From positions 78,735-142,734 of the forward strand of contig UBMI01000011.1 in the NCBI GenBank assembly GCA_900466475.1: a DNA stretch of 64,000 nt, written 5' to 3'. A model generated the notes under the pieces. The model made no database searches. It worked only from the letters and a program-made list of their open reading frames with translations, and was not told where the DNA came from. Position numbers and translations under genes: made by a program. Source of the stretch: Hyphomicrobiales bacterium (GTDB lineage Bacteria; Pseudomonadota; Alphaproteobacteria; Rhizobiales; Rhizobiaceae). Positions 34,007 to 42,221 of the stretch are shown here, one piece after another. Every line of letters starts with the position of its first letter. Position 1 is the stretch's first letter.

Positions 34007-34457
34007 GCCGAGCGTTCTTTGTTGGGGACGAGCGGCAGCGATTATCCCACCATCTCCTTGAGGCCCGATCAGGCCTTTATCATCCCGCCACGGCGGAATT
34101 AAAAGCAAAGAGCATGCTAAGCCCTCCAGCGGAAATCGGACACGCTGAAGCAGTGGCACGCGATAATCGGGGTCCAAACACGCTCGACTGTCGAAATATC
34201 TACTGCGTGGACATTCCCACCGTTGCACGTCAGGTCGAGCCCGGGTGGACTCTGTTGTAGATGGTCGCTTCGCGGGCGCCATCCGATGGCGCGGTGAGAA
34301 TTCGAGGATTAAAGCGACAGGATAGCCGACACGACACAGATTAACCGTGGTCCGCAATTAAACCCTCTAAGAGGATGCTGCTGCTGGACCGATCACAACC
34401 ACTACGCTACGCATTGCATGTTAGGATTTTCGCAATCATGTTTCCGACGAGGATGCA
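34007..34457. other. Intergenic before the motor-like operon
   Basis: 450 bases with no supported gene and no match to the GGAAC-N18-TT or LexA patterns. It presumably carries the promoter of the four-gene operon; GAGG about 9 bases before the TTG at 34458 is a plausible ribosome site. Confidence 0.45.
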
Positions 34458-35906
34458 TTGCCGTTTGACGCACTGAACAAGCTCTGGACCAGCGTTCGCG
34501 ACTCCAGCCACGACTTCCGGGCATCGACCGAGATTTTCCCGTCACTCGATACGGACAAGCTTACCCAGACCCTGGAGGTGCGCGAAAAGGGAGACGAGAA
34601 CGGCAGGGCCAATCGTCCGGCGTCATCGGCCCAGTTCCTCGATGAGGTCGAACAGCGGATCGTCGGTCGCATCGAGCAGGAAAAAGCGTCCGCCTATCAG
34701 CTGCTTGAGGATCAGTTCCAGACCTTCGACGGGCGGTTGCGCAATCTCGATTTCGAGGGACAGTTCGGGCTGATCCGGCAGGCAAACGCCTCCAGCCTTT
34801 CGGATTTCAAGGCGGAGATCGCCAGCGGCGTCGACGAACTCCACGGCTTGCGCCGCGATCTCAAGATTGCCGAGGACGAAATGAGGTCTTTCAAGAGGCA
34901 GCATCGGCTGGATCGCGCGGCAAAGGTCCCGAGTGCGGGCGCAACGAGCGTCAAGATCGCGCTGCTCATCGTTCTCGTCCTCATCGAGATCGTCATGAAC
35001 GGCAACTTTCTGGCCAAGGGCAGCGAACAGGGCATCATCGGCGGCATAACCGAGGCGGTCGTCTTTGCCGTCCTCAACATTGGCGCTGCACTGCTATTCG
35101 CTTTCTTCTGCGTTCGCAATCTTGTGCACCGGTCCTGGCTCATGAAGCTCGGCGGATTGTTCGGCCTGGTCGGCTATATTGTCGTTGCGCTTGCCGTGAA
35201 TATTGCGCTCGCCCATTATCGCGAAGTATCGGCCACGATCCTCGACGGGGCCGCGACCGAAGTCGTCCGCCGGATCCGCGAGAACCCGCTAGGTTTGAGC
35301 GAATTGAATTCCTGGATGCTGTTTGCGATCGGCATTTTTTTCTCGATCCTGGCGTTTATTGACGGCTGCATGCTCACAGATCCGTATCCGGGTTTTGCTG
35401 GCGTCCAACGTCGGCTGGACGAGGCGCGGCGAAACTACATTTCCGGAAAGCTTGATCTGATCGACAACCTTCGGGAAATTCGCGACGACCACAACGACAA
35501 GATCGAGGAGATCGTCAGAGACCTGAGCACGCGCCGGCAGGAGTCGGCCGCGATCATCGCCCACCGAATCCGTACGGCTGGGCTGTTTGCCGAGTACCAG
35601 GGTCATCTCGAGCGCACGGCGAATGCTGTTTTGACGGCTTATCGTGAGGCGAACCGGGCCGCGAGAAGCGAACCGGAGCCTTTGTACTTCACGAGCGCCT
35701 ACACGCTGGAGCGGATTGTACCGGTCCTCAAAATCAGCGGGGAATGGGACGATCGCGTTCTGTCGGAACGCGTCCAGGTCGCCCAGGCCGAACTCAGCGA
35801 TCAGATCAGGAAAATCGGCTCTGCCTTCGAGGTCGCCGTCGAGCAGTATCACAGACTGGACAATCTATTCCCGGAGGCGGGCGTTGGCGCGGAACAGGCG
35901 GCGTAA
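34458..35906 (+). CDS. Membrane/coiled-coil protein, gene 1 of a motor-like operon
   Basis: 482-aa protein of unknown family. Residues ~60-155 form a charged coiled coil ('DEVEQRIVGRIEQEKASAYQ'). Four membrane segments follow: ~164-181, ~194-218, ~231-252 and ~285-305. Then comes a second long helical region ('RRQESAAIIAHRIRTAG') to the C-terminus. The start is TTG with GAGG upstream. The next gene overlaps by 23 bases. No catalytic motif is visible. In context it is a likely structural or regulatory membrane partner of the MotA/MotB-like proteins encoded downstream. Confidence 0.75.
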   Translation: MPFDALNKLWTSVRDSSHDFRASTEIFPSLDTDKLTQTLEVREKGDENGRANRPASSAQFLDEVEQRIVGRIEQEKASAYQLLEDQFQTFDGRLRNLDFEGQFGLIRQANASSLSDFKAEIASGVDELHGLRRDLKIAEDEMRSFKRQHRLDRAAKVPSAGATSVKIALLIVLVLIEIVMNGNFLAKGSEQGIIGGITEAVVFAVLNIGAALLFAFFCVRNLVHRSWLMKLGGLFGLVGYIVVALAVNIALAHYREVSATILDGAATEVVRRIRENPLGLSELNSWMLFAIGIFFSILAFIDGCMLTDPYPGFAGVQRRLDEARRNYISGKLDLIDNLREIRDDHNDKIEEIVRDLSTRRQESAAIIAHRIRTAGLFAEYQGHLERTANAVLTAYREANRAARSEPEPLYFTSAYTLERIVPVLKISGEWDDRVLSERVQVAQAELSDQIRKIGSAFEVAVEQYHRLDNLFPEAGVGAEQAA

Positions 35907-36714
35907 CAGTCGTTCAAGGAAAGGCGGCTTTTCGACGGGTGCTGTGGTGGCGACGATTGCATTGTCGGCAGTGGCACTGGCCATGATCGGCGCTTTTGGG
36001 TGGCTGAAGTATCAGGCGATGTCCGCGGTCTCGCTCGACAAGGCCTCGCTCTGCCCGACGACGGGTCCGACCAGCGAGACCGCCGTCCTTCTTGATGTCA
36101 CGGATCCGATTTCCGGCACGACGTCCCTCGATTTGAAGAACCAGTTCCAGCGGCTTGTGTCTGGCGTCCCCGTCAGCGGTGCGATCGACGTCTATGCGCT
36201 GACCGAAAAGGAAGGCGAGCTTCAAAGAACCTTCCACGGCTGCAATCCGGGCAGCGGTGATCTCGCCAACGAGTGGACCAGCAATCCGAAGCTCGTGCAG
36301 CAGCGCTGGGAGAAAGGTTTCCAGAAGCCGCTCGACGACATCGCGGGAAAACTCGGGTCTGGCGCTTCAGGCGAGTTTTCGCCGATCATGGCCGGCATTC
36401 AGCGCATTAACCTCGAAGCCTTCCAGCCTTTGCCTGCTGGCATTCCGAAAACCTTGTACATTGCCTCGGACATGGTCGAACATACTGCGGCGTTTTCCAG
36501 CTATCGCGACGGCGTTTCGATCGCCAAATTCGACAGCAGTGCTGCGCGCGAGAAATTCAGGACCTCGTTGGATGGGGTGCAGGTCAGGATCCTGGCGTTC
36601 CAGCGGCCGGGCCAAAAGTTCAAGATGGAGGACCTGGCGGCATTCTGGAAATCCTGGGTGGAGAAGAACAACGGAGAGTTCGCAGGTTTCACCCGTCTGG
36701 AGGGACTGGAGTGA
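35884..36714 (+). CDS. Membrane-anchored VWA-like protein, gene 2 of the operon
   Basis: 276 aa from a TTG with GGAGG upstream, overlapping gene 1. A basic N-terminus ('ARNRRRNSRSRKGG') and one membrane segment (~19-38) place the rest outside the cytoplasm. The soluble part starts 'TAVLLDVTDPISG' and later has 'KTLYIASDMVEHT', which looks like strands 1 and 4 of a von Willebrand A-type fold with a partial metal-site (D-x-T-D). No better family match. Its stop overlaps the next start (TGATG). Possible periplasmic ligand or peptidoglycan-side partner. Confidence 0.7.
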   Translation: MARNRRRNSRSRKGGFSTGAVVATIALSAVALAMIGAFGWLKYQAMSAVSLDKASLCPTTGPTSETAVLLDVTDPISGTTSLDLKNQFQRLVSGVPVSGAIDVYALTEKEGELQRTFHGCNPGSGDLANEWTSNPKLVQQRWEKGFQKPLDDIAGKLGSGASGEFSPIMAGIQRINLEAFQPLPAGIPKTLYIASDMVEHTAAFSSYRDGVSIAKFDSSAAREKFRTSLDGVQVRILAFQRPGQKFKMEDLAAFWKSWVEKNNGEFAGFTRLEGLE

Positions 36715-37868
36715 TGGCGTCGAACGAGACAGGAAGAACCGCATTTCGCGATTGGGCGCCTGTTGTGCTGTTTGCAGTGGTGACGATTGGGGGAATGATC
36801 TTCATCTGGACGGCGAAGCTCGCGGCTTGGTCGACCCTTGTTGTGACCGCCGTGCCCCTGGTGCTGATGGCGGTCTATTTCCTGGCATCGATCGCGCTTG
36901 CCGGTTTCCGCCTGCACAACGAGCAGGCCGGCGACAACCTCTATTACATGGGGTTTCTGTTCACCCTCTCGAGCCTTGGCGTATCGCTTTACCTGTTTGC
37001 TGGCGAGACGTCGATCGAGACGATCGTGCGCAACTTCGGGATCGCAGTCACATCGACGATCGCCGGCGTCACACTCCGCATCCTCTTCAACCAGATGCGC
37101 CGCGACCCAATCGACATCGAACGCAGCGCCCGTCACGAGCTTGCGGAAATGACGCGGCGGGTGCGAACCGAGCTCGACACGTCCGCCCGCGAGTTCTCCA
37201 ACTACCGCAGGGTCAGCAACCAGATGTTGACGGAGGGCTTCGAGGAGATCGGTCGTCAGGCGGAAAAAAACGGCGAGGAAATCCGCAAGGTGATCGAATC
37301 TATCACCAAGGAGGCGATCATCCCGATCCAGGAAGCCGCGGCCAGGCTTTCATCGATCATCGGGGATCACAATCGCTCGGTGACCGATCAGGCCGCAGAA
37401 GCAAGTCGCAAACTCAACGAGACCACGGATAGACTTTCGACGATCATCGACCGGTTCGGGGTTGCGGTTGAGGGCGTCGGGACCCGTCTTGGAGAGATCA
37501 GGCCGCCCGAAGATGTGATCCGGTTCGAGTTGACCCCCACGATCGATGCCATCAGGGACATGACCGATGCCCATCTGCGGCGGATGGAGGAGGTGATGGC
37601 GCAGACGCGCTTGCAGACTGTTACGGTGGACGACGCGCTCAGGCCACTGAGCAGCATCGACAGCAAACTCGATCGCATCGCCGAAGCTCTCGAGCGTGAC
37701 CGGAACGGTTCGTCGTCGTCCAGCCTTGCGAGAATCCCAGAGGTTGTCGAGGATATAGTGGCGGGCGAGGACAAGACCGTGGATACAGAACCGGTGTCGG
37801 TGGCTCCTGAAAGGACGAAAGCCAATCCAGCGCCGGGCGAGCCGAAGCGACGGTTGTTCAAATGGTGA
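36714..37868 (+). CDS. MotA/ZorA-like four-TM protein with coiled-coil tail, gene 3
   Basis: 384-aa protein. Four membrane segments lie in the first ~126 residues (~14-33, 38-63, 76-96, 104-126). The last, 'FGIAVTSTIAGVTLRILFNQ', resembles the final helix of MotA/TolQ/ExbB proton-channel proteins. A ~200-residue coiled coil follows ('ARHELAEMTRRVRTELDTSA', 'LSSIIGDHNRSVTDQAAEAS') and a Pro-rich basic end. Long cytoplasmic tails of this kind are known from ZorA of the Zorya defence system; the resemblance here is architectural and not proven homology. The ATG at 36714 overlaps the previous TGA. Confidence 0.75.
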   Translation: MASNETGRTAFRDWAPVVLFAVVTIGGMIFIWTAKLAAWSTLVVTAVPLVLMAVYFLASIALAGFRLHNEQAGDNLYYMGFLFTLSSLGVSLYLFAGETSIETIVRNFGIAVTSTIAGVTLRILFNQMRRDPIDIERSARHELAEMTRRVRTELDTSAREFSNYRRVSNQMLTEGFEEIGRQAEKNGEEIRKVIESITKEAIIPIQEAAARLSSIIGDHNRSVTDQAAEASRKLNETTDRLSTIIDRFGVAVEGVGTRLGEIRPPEDVIRFELTPTIDAIRDMTDAHLRRMEEVMAQTRLQTVTVDDALRPLSSIDSKLDRIAEALERDRNGSSSSSLARIPEVVEDIVAGEDKTVDTEPVSVAPERTKANPAPGEPKRRLFKW

Positions 37869-38803
37869 CAAGGGCAAGCGCAGGTCCAAAGCTGGAACAC
37901 AAGGGCTATAACCGCGGCCTCATTCTGGGGCTGACGATGGCAGAATCCATGCTTCTGCTGGTCTTCTGCCTGCTGCTGGTCGCGGCCGCCATGATCACGG
38001 CCGAACGCAGGCACCGGATGGACGCCGAGCAACGGCTCGCCCAGCTGGAACAGCAGAACAAGGAACTTTCCGCCCAGCTTGTCGAGGCACAGTCCAAGCT
38101 GGGCGCGAACATGTCGGCAGCCGATCGGGTCAAATTCGAGAGCGAATGGCGCGAGCTCGTCTCTGCCCGACAGATCATAGACAGGCTGAAAATGAATGAT
38201 GCGAGCCCCGCTGATCTCGCCAAGCTTGCGGCGGTCGGAAAGGTGCTGGTGGCGAATAATATCCCGCTCGACCAGGCTCGTGACCGGCTCGAACAGCTGT
38301 TACACGGTCAGATCGAACCCCATGAGTGGCCACCGATCATCAACCTTTCCGAAGCCGGCGGCTATTATTTCACGTCAGGTAGCGCCGCATTGACACCGGA
38401 GTTCGAAGACAGGCTTGAGACATCGATCGCCGACCAGATCGCCGACAATCTTGAGCGCTACAAGGTCGATGTGATCGAGGTGATCGGACATACGGACGAA
38501 CAGCGCCTTTCCAGGAGCATGTCCAATCTCGACGACGCATCGATCGAAGTGATCGACGGCGCGCTTCCGGTCGAGACGCTTCAGCCAGCCGACAACGCCG
38601 GGCTCGGTCTCGCGCGGGCGATCGCCGTTGCAAATATCCTAAAGGCAAATCCGAAGCTGAAGGACGTGACCGTCTTGCCGATGTCAGCTGCGCAGCTGGT
38701 CATTCCCGGCGACACGCTCACCAGTGGACGGGCCGGAAACGTCAAGGAACGGCGTCGTATCGAGATCAGGATCAGGCGTCGCGCCGAATCCCTGCAGCCC
38801 TGA
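37862..38803 (+). CDS. MotB/ZorB/OmpA-like peptidoglycan-binding protein, gene 4
   Basis: 313-aa protein. Short cytosolic N-terminus, one membrane helix (~19-43, 'LTMAESMLLLVFCLLLVAAA'), a coiled coil (~45-75), then a C-terminal OmpA/MotB domain. That domain has 'FTSGSAALTPEFEDRL', 'VIGHTDEQR', 'NAGLGLARAIAVANIL' and 'RRRIEIRIR', the peptidoglycan-binding signature. In MotB the helix bears an essential Asp; here a Glu (residue 28) occupies the comparable place. It overlaps gene 3 by 7 bases. It would form the stator partner anchored to the cell wall. Confidence 0.82.
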   Translation: MVTRASAGPKLEHKGYNRGLILGLTMAESMLLLVFCLLLVAAAMITAERRHRMDAEQRLAQLEQQNKELSAQLVEAQSKLGANMSAADRVKFESEWRELVSARQIIDRLKMNDASPADLAKLAAVGKVLVANNIPLDQARDRLEQLLHGQIEPHEWPPIINLSEAGGYYFTSGSAALTPEFEDRLETSIADQIADNLERYKVDVIEVIGHTDEQRLSRSMSNLDDASIEVIDGALPVETLQPADNAGLGLARAIAVANILKANPKLKDVTVLPMSAAQLVIPGDTLTSGRAGNVKERRRIEIRIRRRAESLQP

Positions 38804-38913
38804 CTTGGGCCAATCTTGGCTTTCGGTGGGGCGAGTGACAATGGCGGCTCGTAACGTAGACTTGGCCGCTCGTCCATCGCGGCATCGCTCGCCAAACCAC
38901 CAAGGCGGTGCTG

Positions 38914-40347
38914 CTATCTCCAAAACCGCTTCGTATCGAGCACCTCATCGACCGACGCTTGCGCCCTATGGATCAACGCCTCCTTGTCTGCATGGGAAAG
39001 GACCGAATCCTTCGCCGGGTGGTCCGATAGACCGTGCTTCTGCAGTACATCGGGGCCGGTCGCAAGATCGTTCAGGCTGCCAAGATCATCCTGAAGCAGT
39101 TCCATCGCAGCGAGGAATTTCCTGTGTCGACGGGCGCCTCGTCTGTCGTCGAACAGCGATGCGAAGAATTCCGCCGCATACCGGAACTTCTTCGCGTCCT
39201 TGCGAACCTCGTGACGGTGCTCGTCGTCCATCTTCGCCAGCGCTTGCCCGCCCTTCTTTATCCGTTTGCGCAGCTTGTCGAGCGCGCGCGCTGCAAAATC
39301 ACGAGCGCCAGGTATGTCTCCGGAAGAATACTCCCTGCTCCAGAGCCATTCTATCAGGCCGAGCATCAGGGCCCGTGACCTCGGAGAATTCAATGCTTCA
39401 ATTGCATCCCGGTAGACGACGTCCCTGGCTGACTTGAGCTTGAGGACAAGGTCGGCATCCTCTGCCTTGGCGAGCAGGACGTCGACGTTTCGCGCCTCCC
39501 CGAGCGCAGCGGCGATCCATCGCAGGTCTTCCTTGAGCCTAAGCGCTTCGTCGCTCGGGATGAGCTCCCTGAAAAGGGAGAAAGCCGACCGCAGCCGTCG
39601 AAGAGCGACGCGGGCCTGATGCAGCGCCTCCGAGTTCCGCTTCTGGAGGAGCACGTCCTCATTCAATCGGAATTGCCGGACACAGGAAACGGCGATCGCT
39701 TGGAATGCCGCAGCCGCATTCATGTCCGGGTCGAGATGGATAGGTTCTGACTTGAAGACCAGTTTCTGAGCTTCGACGAGCGCGAAGCCTCGCTCAGCCT
39801 TCGAGCGCACGCCAAACCGGAAGCCCGTGACGGCGTCGATCCTTCGCGCGAAGACGAAAAGGTCGCTCGGGTTTCCGTCTTTAAGTTCGACCTCGACCTC
39901 GCGGATCGGGGAGCGACGGTCGCCGGCGACAACCTCTCCTTGATCGACAACGACTTCGAAGCGCGAGCCGTTCTCCTCGATATCCCATTGCCGCCGTTCA
40001 ACCACGACGTCGAACACCGGTTCCAGTTTGAGCTCGCTGCCGAACTCGCCGGCGAGGGGACTGGTATGATCGACGACGGGCTCGTCTCGGTTGACGGGCG
40101 TTTCCCACTCCGACCGCGCAAACAGTGAGCGTGCGGGTCCGGTGGCTTTGACGGTCTGCATGCGCGCTTCGCCGACCTTACGGATGCGAAGCGTGCATCC
40201 TTCCCGCCAAAGCCTGCGATCCGGGGTATCGAAGTATGTTGATCGCTGCTCGATAATCCGTCCGGCCTCGCCTAGCAGATGGGAACCAACAAGGCGCTCG
40301 AGAGCTTCCTCCGAAAGATCGATCTTCAATTCGGTTTCTGACGACAA
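38914..40347 (-). CDS. CYTH and CHAD domain protein (inorganic triphosphatase-like)
   Basis: 477 aa. N-terminal CYTH domain: 'ETELKIDLSEEALERL' carries the ExExK motif, then 'RSTYFDTPDRRLWREGCTLR', 'QTVKATG' and 'EVEVELKDG'. C-terminal CHAD domain (~residues 215-477): 'HQARVALRRLRSAFSLFREL' and 'HEVRKDAKKFRYAAEFFASL', the conserved His/Lys/Arg helices that bind polyphosphate. The start TTG 40347 follows GGAG by 7 bases. The usual role is triphosphate hydrolysis linked to polyphosphate granules. Confidence 0.92.
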   Translation of the reverse strand: MSSETELKIDLSEEALERLVGSHLLGEAGRIIEQRSTYFDTPDRRLWREGCTLRIRKVGEARMQTVKATGPARSLFARSEWETPVNRDEPVVDHTSPLAGEFGSELKLEPVFDVVVERRQWDIEENGSRFEVVVDQGEVVAGDRRSPIREVEVELKDGNPSDLFVFARRIDAVTGFRFGVRSKAERGFALVEAQKLVFKSEPIHLDPDMNAAAAFQAIAVSCVRQFRLNEDVLLQKRNSEALHQARVALRRLRSAFSLFRELIPSDEALRLKEDLRWIAAALGEARNVDVLLAKAEDADLVLKLKSARDVVYRDAIEALNSPRSRALMLGLIEWLWSREYSSGDIPGARDFAARALDKLRKRIKKGGQALAKMDDEHRHEVRKDAKKFRYAAEFFASLFDDRRGARRHRKFLAAMELLQDDLGSLNDLATGPDVLQKHGLSDHPAKDSVLSHADKEALIHRAQASVDEVLDTKRFWR

Positions 40348-40447
40348 AGATGAACTCCGGTTGATAGTGGAAGCTGTTAAACGCCGACCTACCTGTCGTA
40401 GTTCGGTGCCACATCGTTTTGATGAAACGTAGGAAGAAGTCGAAAAC

Positions 40448-40768
40448 ATGCTCGCGGACAACCCGCTCATTTCCTCGACACCGACGGCAAGGTCCCGGGT
40501 CGCGCAGGCTGGAGCCATCTGCTATCGTCGCAACGGCAAGCGCGTGCTTTGCATCCTTTTGATCGGCAGCCAAAGAAATGGTCGCTGGGGCTTACCCAAG
40601 GGCCATCTCGTTGCCGTTCGCCTCCTCGAGGCCACCGGACTTTCTACGGAATTCCCCGAGAAGACGGTGCGCAGGCAGAAATGGTGTTCACTTAAGGTCG
40701 CCGTCGGCGAGGAAAGCCAGCCGGGCCTGCGGGCCTTGCTCGCAAAGCTGGAAGCGGTCGCCTCTTGA
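40448..40768 (+). pseudogene. NUDIX hydrolase with the Nudix box deleted
   Basis: 106 residues: 'AQAGAICYRRNGKRVLCILL' and 'NGRWGLPKGHL' are the first strands of a NUDIX protein. The catalytic box (GX5EX7REUXEEXGU) that should follow is absent; the text jumps to 'LLEATGLSTEFPEKTVRRQK' and a normal-looking C-terminus. An internal deletion or rearrangement after 'PKGHL' (near 40610) explains this. It cannot be an active hydrolase. Confidence 0.7.
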
Positions 40769-41757
40769 AGATCGGTTTTTCCAGATCCCTGTCGAGGGCG
40801 ATACGGTCACAAAAGAAGATTGTCAGGCTCGTCGAAGCCGTTCTGCAGCCGCCGCGCCGGCGGCGAACGCGCAAGGCGCCGCAACGGCTCGAGACGATCG
40901 TGGGCTTCGGCAGCAATCCGGGACGGCTCGTGATGAAATTTTTCGCGCCGCCCAAGCTGCCTGAGCGCCCGCCGGTGGTGGTCGTGCTTCACGGGTGCGG
41001 CCAGACGCCCGAGAGCCTGGACGCTGCGAGCGGCTTTTCCCGTCTCGCAAGAGAAAAGGGCTTCGTCGTCGTCTATCCCGAGCAGTCGAAGAGCAACAAT
41101 CCGCACGGCTGCTTCAACTGGTTTCGGCCGAGCTCTGTCGCCCGCGATCGTGGCGAGCTGCTCTCCGTAAGGCAGATGATCGAACACGCGGGCAAGCGTT
41201 ATGGTGTCGATCGGAAACGGGTCTTCGTTGTCGGCCTTTCGGCAGGCGGAGCAATGACCGCAGTCTTGGTGGCTACCTATCCCGATCTTTTTGCAGGCGC
41301 AGCGATCGTCGCCGGAATGCCGGTCGGCGCTGCTCGCGAGGCGATGTCGGCTCTTCGCGCGATGAGGGCGGGTGCTCCGACACCCGCTGAAGGATGGGGC
41401 AGCCGCATCGTCGGCATCTCTCCCGAGCGGCGGTCATGGCCTTCGATCAGCATTTGGCACGGCACGGCCGACAGCGTCGTAAATCCAAAGAACGCAAACG
41501 CGAGCGTCGACCAGTGGCTGGAAGCGATGAACATCAATCGGGAATCGAGCCATATTCAGAAAAAGGCCTGGGGAGAACTGCACTCCTGGCGGACTGCACA
41601 TGGATCCTCAGTAACTTTTTATTCCGTCGCCGACCTGGCCCACGGACTGCCCGTCAAGAAGCGCGCGAGTGACCGGTCGAACCCGAAGGATCCTTTCGTA
41701 CTTGCATCCGACGTTTCAGCTCCTCTCGAACTGATGCGCTTGTGGGGTTTATCGTAA
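40765..41757 (+). CDS. PHB-depolymerase/esterase-family protein (LpqC-like)
   Basis: 330 aa, alpha/beta hydrolase of the PHB depolymerase esterase family: 'VVVLHGCGQTPESLDAASGF', nucleophile Ser in 'VGLSAGGAMTAVL', Asp region 'IWHGTADSVVNPKN', and a C-terminal His ('ADLAHGLPV'). The start TTG 40765 overlaps the stop of the broken NUDIX gene. The N-terminus is basic without an obvious signal peptide. It likely hydrolyses short polyesters or aromatic esters. Confidence 0.88.
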   Translation: MKIGFSRSLSRAIRSQKKIVRLVEAVLQPPRRRRTRKAPQRLETIVGFGSNPGRLVMKFFAPPKLPERPPVVVVLHGCGQTPESLDAASGFSRLAREKGFVVVYPEQSKSNNPHGCFNWFRPSSVARDRGELLSVRQMIEHAGKRYGVDRKRVFVVGLSAGGAMTAVLVATYPDLFAGAAIVAGMPVGAAREAMSALRAMRAGAPTPAEGWGSRIVGISPERRSWPSISIWHGTADSVVNPKNANASVDQWLEAMNINRESSHIQKKAWGELHSWRTAHGSSVTFYSVADLAHGLPVKKRASDRSNPKDPFVLASDVSAPLELMRLWGLS

Positions 41758-41888
41758 CGGACGTTTCCTGGTCACTTTGGCGAGCGCAGCGTCAAAAATG
41801 CTGAACTTCCGGACTTTCATCCGCGACTACTGCGTCTCCACCTGAGATAACGCATCCATGGGCGCCAACTATGACTTATGGAGAAGAT

Positions 41889-42221
41889 ATGACAGAGAAG
41901 AGCTGCTCCGTGCAGACGTCCGAACAGCGCCGTTTCCTCGAGATCCGGGAGGCGGCAGAGCGCTCAATGTTAGAAAAGGTCTTCAAGGCAATCGACGGCG
42001 CGGCAGCCGAAGTCGCGGAAAAACTTGCGGAGGCGGGTCTCGATTTCGAGCCTACCAGCAAAGACTATTTCATGTTCACGGCTCAGCAGGTGACTTTCGT
42101 CCGTCTATGCGGCGGCGATCCGGATACGCTGCAAGGCGGCGATCCCGACCTCGGTCAGCGGATTGTCAACAATGGCCAGCATATCATCGACAGCTACTGG
42201 CGAGGCGGCGAACGAACCTAG
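41889..42221 (+). CDS. Small soluble protein, unknown
   Basis: 110-aa protein: 'SEQRRFLEIREAAERSMLEK' helix, 'AAAEVAEKLAEAGLDFEPTS', 'FTAQQVTFVRLCGGDPDTLQ'. Family not recognised. ATG 41889 has GGAGAAG just upstream; an in-frame ATG at 41871 is possible. About 130 bases downstream of the esterase gene. Confidence 0.6.
   Translation: MTEKSCSVQTSEQRRFLEIREAAERSMLEKVFKAIDGAAAEVAEKLAEAGLDFEPTSKDYFMFTAQQVTFVRLCGGDPDTLQGGDPDLGQRIVNNGQHIIDSYWRGGERT

Noticed and set aside
34458..38803. Calling the motor-like operon a Zorya defence system
   Set aside because: Only the MotA/MotB-like pair is reminiscent. There is no ZorC, ZorD or ZorE, and genes 1 and 2 are not part of known Zorya types.
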